Source of the DNA: YC2-FULL-38-9 sp964629635
Lineage (GTDB): Bacteria > Patescibacteriota > Microgenomatia > UBA1406 > GWC2-37-13
Assembly (NCBI GenBank): GCA_964629635.1
Contig: CAZVQS010000002.1
Location: 434,001 to 498,000 of the forward strand
Length of the DNA: 64,000 bases
Direction of reading: 5' to 3'
Part shown: piece by piece, positions 59,843 to 64,000 of the stretch
How the letters are laid out: each line of letters opens with the position of its first letter
How positions within the stretch are numbered: the first letter of the stretch is position 1
Translations under genes and position numbers: made by a program
The notes under the pieces: model-generated
Told to the model about the DNA's origin: nothing
Seen by the model: only the letters and a program-made list of their open reading frames with translations
Databases searched by the model: none

Positions 59843-60738
59843 CGGAAACGCCAATAGCTCTCATCATATTCAATCGCCCAAATCTCACAAGGTATGTTTT
59901 CAATGAAATAAGGAAGGCAAAGCCAAAGGAGTTGTTCGTGATTTCTGATGCGCCGAGGGAGGAGAAAGGAAATGAGGAAAAAGAGCTTGTACAAAAAGCT
60001 CGGGAAATTGCAGAACAAGTAGACTGGAAATGTAAAGTATACAAAAGATTTGCTACTCAGAATCTCGGATGCAGAAAGAACGTATCGTCCGGTCTCGACT
60101 GGGTATTCTCTCGGGTTGAGGATGCGATCATATTGGAAGATGATTGTGCTCCGGATCAAACCTTCTTCCAATTTTGCGCTGGGCTCATAGAAAAGTACCG
60201 CAACAACAAAGCGGTCATGATGGTTTCCGGAAACAACCACCAGGGAAATGAAATGAATTATAGCTATGGTTTCTGCAGACATTCCCTGATTTGGGGATGG
60301 GCAACCTGGAAACGTGCCTGGATCACTTATCGCGACGCCGAAAAACAGGGGCTTAAAGAATTGAGCTCCAATTATGGTTCCTACTCTAAAATAATGTCTC
60401 CAATAAGACTTAATGCCATCAAAAAAACACTCGAGGGGAAAATAGACACCTGGGATTACATCTGGCAAATGGCAATGCTCTTGAACAACGGACTCTGTAT
60501 TTACCCTTCAGTTAATCTGGTAAAGAATGAGGGATTCGGGAAAGACGCAACCCATACTAAGTTTGCAACATATCAGAGCCGCATAAATGCACATTCAATC
60601 TCATTCCCTCTTAAACATCCTCCTGAAATTAGACCCGACATCACATTTGACAAAGTACTTGAAAAAACATATCGGCCCGTCAATATGTTGTGGGATATAG
60701 TTGCCGGAGCTATTTTGCGAAAGAATAGACAAGATTGA
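59839..60738 (+). CDS. GT-A-fold sugar transferase (FnlC/GNT-I-like)
   Basis: 299 residues from ATG 59839, which overlaps the previous stop; earlier in-frame ATGs lie inside that gene. PIALIIFNRPNLTRYV, LFVISDAPR, AIILEDDCAPDQTFF (EDD metal site) and HSLIWGWATWKRAW are characteristic of this transferase group. Its 3' end overlaps the convergent GT2 gene by 29 bp. Confidence 0.8.
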   Translation: MTETPIALIIFNRPNLTRYVFNEIRKAKPKELFVISDAPREEKGNEEKELVQKAREIAEQVDWKCKVYKRFATQNLGCRKNVSSGLDWVFSRVEDAIILEDDCAPDQTFFQFCAGLIEKYRNNKAVMMVSGNNHQGNEMNYSYGFCRHSLIWGWATWKRAWITYRDAEKQGLKELSSNYGSYSKIMSPIRLNAIKKTLEGKIDTWDYIWQMAMLLNNGLCIYPSVNLVKNEGFGKDATHTKFATYQSRINAHSISFPLKHPPEIRPDITFDKVLEKTYRPVNMLWDIVAGAILRKNRQD

Positions 60739-61474
60739 TCAATCTATTGTGGATTTCGTGAAGTTTATAATGATAAGTGTCCGTTCCTGATACCGACAAC
60801 ACTCTCAACTCCTCCTTGAACTGTTTTTCATATTGCGAACCGCCTTTTGACGCTCCGTGTATCCGGAATGCGGACAGGGGATCGGGGAGCAGGTGCAGCG
60901 GGTATTTTTTCATGATCCGCAACCAGAAGTCATAATCCATGCAGTACCGGTATCCTTCGTTAAGGTAACCCACCTCCTTGTGCAGTTCACGCCTCCAGAA
61001 GGTCGAGGGCTGGATGATATAGTTTGCGAAAGAAAGCATATTGAATGAGGAAAACCTCCGCAGGAGCCGTTTGTACCCGATCACGAACCCGTGGATGGGC
61101 TTTCCCTTCTCATCAATGATTTCATAATCACCGCTGAGCCATTTTGCCTCTTTATGTACCTCAAAATACTGCGCCACTTTGAGCAGGGTGCCGGGCAGGT
61201 AGTAGTCGTCGCTGTTCAACCACGCTACGATGTCTCCTGTGGCCATTTTGAGGCCTTTGTTGATGGCGTCCGACTGGCCCTTGTCCTTTTTGGAAACCCA
61301 TTTGAGCTTTTTGCCGTGTTTTTTCAGGATTTCAAGCGTGTTGTCGGTCGATCCGCCGTCCATGACGATGTATTCGAGGTTCGGATACTCCTGCCCCAGG
61401 ACGCTGTGAATGGTCTGCTCTATGAATCGCCCCTGGTTGAATGAAGGAGTGATGACGGATATCTTCGGCAGCAT
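60710..61474 (-). CDS. GT2-family glycosyltransferase (WcaA-like)
   Basis: 254 residues. ISVITPSFNQGRFIEQTI, MDGGSTDNTLEIL, SDAINKGLKMATGDIVAWLNSDDYY (SDD), IQPSTFWRR, YCMDYDFWLRIMKKY. Last gene of an operon that starts at 63448, 1 bp from the GDP-fucose synthase gene. Higher G+C than the AT-rich genes around 36-42 kb. Confidence 0.9.
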   Translation of the reverse strand: MLPKISVITPSFNQGRFIEQTIHSVLGQEYPNLEYIVMDGGSTDNTLEILKKHGKKLKWVSKKDKGQSDAINKGLKMATGDIVAWLNSDDYYLPGTLLKVAQYFEVHKEAKWLSGDYEIIDEKGKPIHGFVIGYKRLLRRFSSFNMLSFANYIIQPSTFWRRELHKEVGYLNEGYRYCMDYDFWLRIMKKYPLHLLPDPLSAFRIHGASKGGSQYEKQFKEELRVLSVSGTDTYHYKLHEIHNRLINLVYSFAK

Positions 61475-61475
61475 C

Positions 61476-62423
61476 TTAACCTATGAACGGATGTTGGTAA
61501 TACCATTCAACTGTCTTTTTCAGCCCTTCGTCGAACTTGGTGGTCGCTTTGAACCCGAACTCCTTCTCGGCTTTTGAGGTATCAAGGCACCTGCGCGGTT
61601 GGCCGTTAGGCTTGGTCGTATCCCAGATTAGCTCTCCTTTGAACTCCATAAGTGCAACAAGCTTCGTCACGAGGTCCTTGATGCTGATTTCGAATCCCGC
61701 ACCGATGTTGACTGGGTCAGTTTTGTCATATTTCTCGGCTGCCATCACAATCGCACGCGCGGCATCCTCGACATAGAAGAATTCGCGTGTTGCGCTGCCA
61801 TCGCCCCATACCTCTATTTTTTTATCGCCATTTTTCTTCGCGTCGTATATTTTTTTGATGAGCGCCGCGATCACATGCGAGCTTTTGGGGTTGAAGTTGT
61901 CTCCCGGACCGTACATGTTGACCGGAAGCAAATATATTCCGGGAAATCCGTACTGTTGGCGGTATGCCTGGATCATGACAAGCAATGCTTTTTTCGCGAT
62001 ACCGTAGGGCGCGTTCGTTTCCTCCGGATACCCACTCCACAGGTCCTCCTCGCGGAAGGGGACCGGCGTGTATTTGGGATACGCGCAGATGGTGCCAACC
62101 TGCACGAATTTCTTTACTTTGTTCACCCGCGCCGCTTCGATGAGATTCACACCCATCATGATATTGTCGTAGAAAAGGTAGCCGGGATTTTCCCGGTTGT
62201 ACCCGATGCCGCCGACATTTCCCGCAAGATGTATGACCAGATCAACATCTTTCGTGAGTTTTCCGCACACTTCAGGCTTACGCAGATCAAACTCTTTGCT
62301 ACGGGGGATAATGATATTTTCCTCCCGCGCACTCTGACGCTTCAGCTCTTCAATAACATGTTTTCCGACAAATCCGGCCCCGCCGGTGAGAAGTATTTTC
62401 TTGTCTTTGAAAAAATCGTTCAT
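61476..62423 (-). CDS. fcl: GDP-L-fucose synthase
   Basis: 315 residues, normal length. NADP-binding GGAGFVGKHV (15-24), HLAGNVGGIGYN, catalytic Tyr-x3-Lys in APYGIAKKALL, LLPVNMYGPGDNF and SATREFFYVEDAA. Converts GDP-4-keto-6-deoxymannose to GDP-L-fucose; the partner dehydratase (Gmd) is not in this window. The product would serve the GT11 enzyme at 51903. Flanked by 1-bp gaps in its operon. Confidence 0.94.
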   Translation of the reverse strand: MNDFFKDKKILLTGGAGFVGKHVIEELKRQSAREENIIIPRSKEFDLRKPEVCGKLTKDVDLVIHLAGNVGGIGYNRENPGYLFYDNIMMGVNLIEAARVNKVKKFVQVGTICAYPKYTPVPFREEDLWSGYPEETNAPYGIAKKALLVMIQAYRQQYGFPGIYLLPVNMYGPGDNFNPKSSHVIAALIKKIYDAKKNGDKKIEVWGDGSATREFFYVEDAARAIVMAAEKYDKTDPVNIGAGFEISIKDLVTKLVALMEFKGELIWDTTKPNGQPRRCLDTSKAEKEFGFKATTKFDEGLKKTVEWYYQHPFIG

Positions 62424-62424
62424 A

Positions 62425-62772
62425 TCAGTCTTTTTTCGGCAAATCTTTTAACGCTTCGCGCCGTACGATATCAGTCAGACTCCGTTCCAGACTCTCAATA
62501 CTCGAAAGCATCTTGAAAAGCAGGGCAAATATCACCACAAACCCGAAAAATATGAGAGTATTCAGGTTTTCGCCGAATCCGAGCGTACGCGACAGGTCGT
62601 GAATTTGGCCGGGAAAGAGAGATGTTACCAACACACCACCCCACACGAGCAGGGTGGTGACCAGTTTGAAGCCTGTCTGGGTTCTTTCCTTCCGGAGAAA
62701 CCGGGTGATGCGGTTCACGATGTAATAGGAGGAAATGACGAAGAGAAGTATCTGGATGAGTGAAATGTGCAT
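62425..62772 (-). CDS. DUF2304 small membrane protein
   Basis: 115 residues: three helices (about 4-20, 36-54, 72-92) and a charged C-terminal coiled segment (LLFKMLSSIESLERSL). This matches DUF2304, which regularly follows a DPM1-like GT2, as here (4-bp gap). It probably partners that enzyme at the membrane; activity unknown. Confidence 0.85.
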   Translation of the reverse strand: MHISLIQILLFVISSYYIVNRITRFLRKERTQTGFKLVTTLLVWGGVLVTSLFPGQIHDLSRTLGFGENLNTLIFFGFVVIFALLFKMLSSIESLERSLTDIVRREALKDLPKKD

Positions 62773-62776
62773 ATGC

Positions 62777-63448
62777 TTATCTTGATAATACCATCCGCAG
62801 GACGGTTTGTAACGCGCTCATGAATGATTGCCTGTTCTGTTTTTTTTGGGAGTATTCCGTATAGCGCACTTTGATGGTCATCTCGGTGTATTTGAGGTTG
62901 TTGCGCACGATCTCCCGCATTACTTCGCTGTCGAATTCGTAGCGGTCCGCGGTCGTGTCCATCAGTTCAAGCGCGCGGTTGGAATAGGCGCGCATGCCGG
63001 ACTGGCTGTCGCTTACCCACAAACCGTACACAAGCCAGGTGATGATATTTCCGAGCATGTTGCCGATCTTCTTATAGAAGGGAATGTGTTTCTCCGCGAA
63101 ATTGCGTTTGCCCAGTACAACGTCGTATCCTTTGGTCAGTTCAAGCGCTTTTGCGATATCTTCCGGATCGTGCTGTCCGTCCGCGTCAAATGTCACCGCG
63201 CTTTCCCCCCCCAGGCGTTTTGCCGCCTCAAGTCCCGTTTTCACGGCTGCGCCTTTGCCGCGGTTCAAACTGTGCCGGATTGCCGTGACGCCCTGCTTCT
63301 TTGCGGTTTCATAGGTCGCGTCGTCTGAGCCGTCGTCAACGACAATAATATTGCTATACCCATGTCTTTTGAGTTCACCGATGACATTGGTGATAACGGA
63401 AGATTCGTTATATGCAGGCAGGATAACGTAGTTCTTGTTGCGGGACAT
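62777..63448 (-). CDS. GT2-family polyprenyl-phosphate sugar transferase (DPM1-like)
   Basis: 223 residues. YVILPAYNESSVITNVI, VVDDGSDDAT, LNRGKGAAVKTGL, FDADGQHDPEDI, SDSQSGMRAYS, EFDSEVMREI. No C-terminal helices; DUF2304 downstream may supply membrane attachment. First gene of the four-gene operon ending at 60710. TATAAT (63456-63461) lies 7 nt before the ATG. Confidence 0.92.
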   Translation of the reverse strand: MSRNKNYVILPAYNESSVITNVIGELKRHGYSNIIVVDDGSDDATYETAKKQGVTAIRHSLNRGKGAAVKTGLEAAKRLGGESAVTFDADGQHDPEDIAKALELTKGYDVVLGKRNFAEKHIPFYKKIGNMLGNIITWLVYGLWVSDSQSGMRAYSNRALELMDTTADRYEFDSEVMREIVRNNLKYTEMTIKVRYTEYSQKKQNRQSFMSALQTVLRMVLSR

Positions 63449-63455
63449 ACAGAGA

Positions 63456-63515
63456 ATTATACCAATTTCATGTGCGGACTAAGATTGAAGTATGAAGGTT
63501 TAACGTTGGTATAAT
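63456..63515. promoter_or_regulatory. Divergent -10 boxes between 63448 and 63523
   Basis: Minus-strand TATAAT (63456-63461) and plus-strand TATAAT (63510-63515), each 7 nt from its ATG. A TTGAAG at 63485-63490 could be the plus-strand -35, with 19-bp spacing. Confidence 0.55.
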
Positions 63516-63522
63516 TTAAGCA

Positions 63523-64000
63523 ATGAGTCAATTATGTCCATTGTGCAATAAAGAGGTATATTTAAAACACAGACTTGAACAATACGATTACTATTCGTGT
63601 TCATCTTGTCAATTATTGGTTTTGCTTCCATTCCCAAGCAAAGCCAATATTGAAGAATACTACTCAAAACATTTCCAATATACTGCAGGAATGCAAAATA
63701 AGAAACGAATTTCAAAACGATCTTTTGAGATTGTTCATAAACTAATGAAACTAAACCCGAAAGGTAAAACACTTCTTGATATTGGATCGGGTTTAGGCTT
63801 CTTACTTGAAGCAGCTAAACAAAACGGATTAATACCCGAGGGCATAGAACCATCAACTAGTTTGGCCCTAACAACGAAAAATTACAATGTCTATAATGGT
63901 ACTTTTCAAAAGTATGTAACAAAGTTTCCAAAAAAGAAATTTGACTTTATTACTTTAATTCACGTAATAGAACACGTTAAAGATCCCCATGTGTTAATCA
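63523..64000 (+). CDS. SAM-dependent methyltransferase with N-terminal zinc ribbon (3' end outside window)
   Basis: Starts at ATG 63523 and runs open to the window edge (159 codons seen). MSQLCPLCNK and CSSCQLL supply a CxxC..CxxC zinc ribbon, as in glycan-cluster Methyltransf_23/C-methyltransferase proteins. Then TLLDIGSGLGFLLEA (motif I), EGIEPST (acidic loop) and FDFITLIHVIEHV. TATAAT lies 7 nt before the ATG. AT-rich, like the 36-42 kb genes. Confidence 0.85.
   Translation, partial: MSQLCPLCNKEVYLKHRLEQYDYYSCSSCQLLVLLPFPSKANIEEYYSKHFQYTAGMQNKKRISKRSFEIVHKLMKLNPKGKTLLDIGSGLGFLLEAAKQNGLIPEGIEPSTSLALTTKNYNVYNGTFQKYVTKFPKKKFDFITLIHVIEHVKDPHVLI

Noticed and set aside
1..64000. Alternative genetic code (UGA as glycine), known in some CPR lineages
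   Set aside because: TGA ends many well-defined genes at their expected C-termini (e.g. lepA, ahcY), with no in-frame TGA inside conserved domains.

Overview
The window looks like part of a Patescibacteria (CPR) chromosome, most likely Microgenomates-like. That placement is inferred from gene style: a large glycosyltransferase load, small membrane proteins, a ParB-like protein beside rplU-rpmA, and many ATGs lying only 5-9 nt after a -10 box. No rRNA or marker phylogeny is available here. TGA is used as an ordinary stop. The one complete RNA gene is tRNA-Val(CAC). No CRISPR array, integrase or classical transposase was found.

Layout. 1-3.7 kb: the end of a secreted protein, then pyk-lepA. 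4-10.4 kb: small envelope and stress-type membrane proteins, a hybrid-free sensor kinase with a CheY-like regulator, a uracil-DNA glycosylase relative, a glycosyltransferase, an OmpR-type regulator, a candidate small RNA and a YtxG/YtxH-like pair. 10.4-14 kb: a SAM-cycle operon (metK, adenosine kinase, ahcY) preceded by a recognisable SAM-I-type riboswitch. 14-17.1 kb: a polysaccharide ABC exporter (Wzm/Wzt type) with a membrane glycosyltransferase. 17.2-19.5 kb: rplU, rpmA, a ParB-like protein, a GIY-YIG/palindrome element, lepB and tRNA-Val. 19.6-24.9 kb: three large secreted proteins built from Asn/Thr/Gly-rich repeats, one with an LPxTG-like end. 25-26.4 kb: folC. 26.4-32.5 kb: a second GIY-YIG/palindrome element, then a TasA/SipW-like locus with two large secreted proteins. 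32.8-64 kb: a glycan cluster of about 30 genes: GT2, GT4, GT8-like, GT11 and GT-C enzymes, methyltransferases, wecB and a GDP-fucose synthase.

How it fits together. The window mostly encodes the cell surface. The kinases and regulators sit beside envelope genes. Wzm/Wzt and the GT-C enzymes imply export and extracytoplasmic glycosylation. Fcl plus an alpha-1,2-fucosyltransferase imply a fucosylated glycan. The repeat proteins and the TasA/SipW locus are plausible surface fibres or glycan acceptors. The glycan cluster is a mosaic: some stretches are strongly AT-rich (14 of 60 bases G/C at 36121-36180, against 35 of 60 at 2461-2520) and gene direction flips often, with divergent promoters packed into gaps as short as 17 bp.

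The most interesting items are the GIY-YIG elements flanked by REP-like inverted palindromes, the SAM-riboswitch operon, the triad of Asn/Thr/Gly repeat proteins, the operator/leader/terminator arrangement in front of the TasA-like gene, and the widespread leaderless-type promoters with shared bidirectional -10 boxes.
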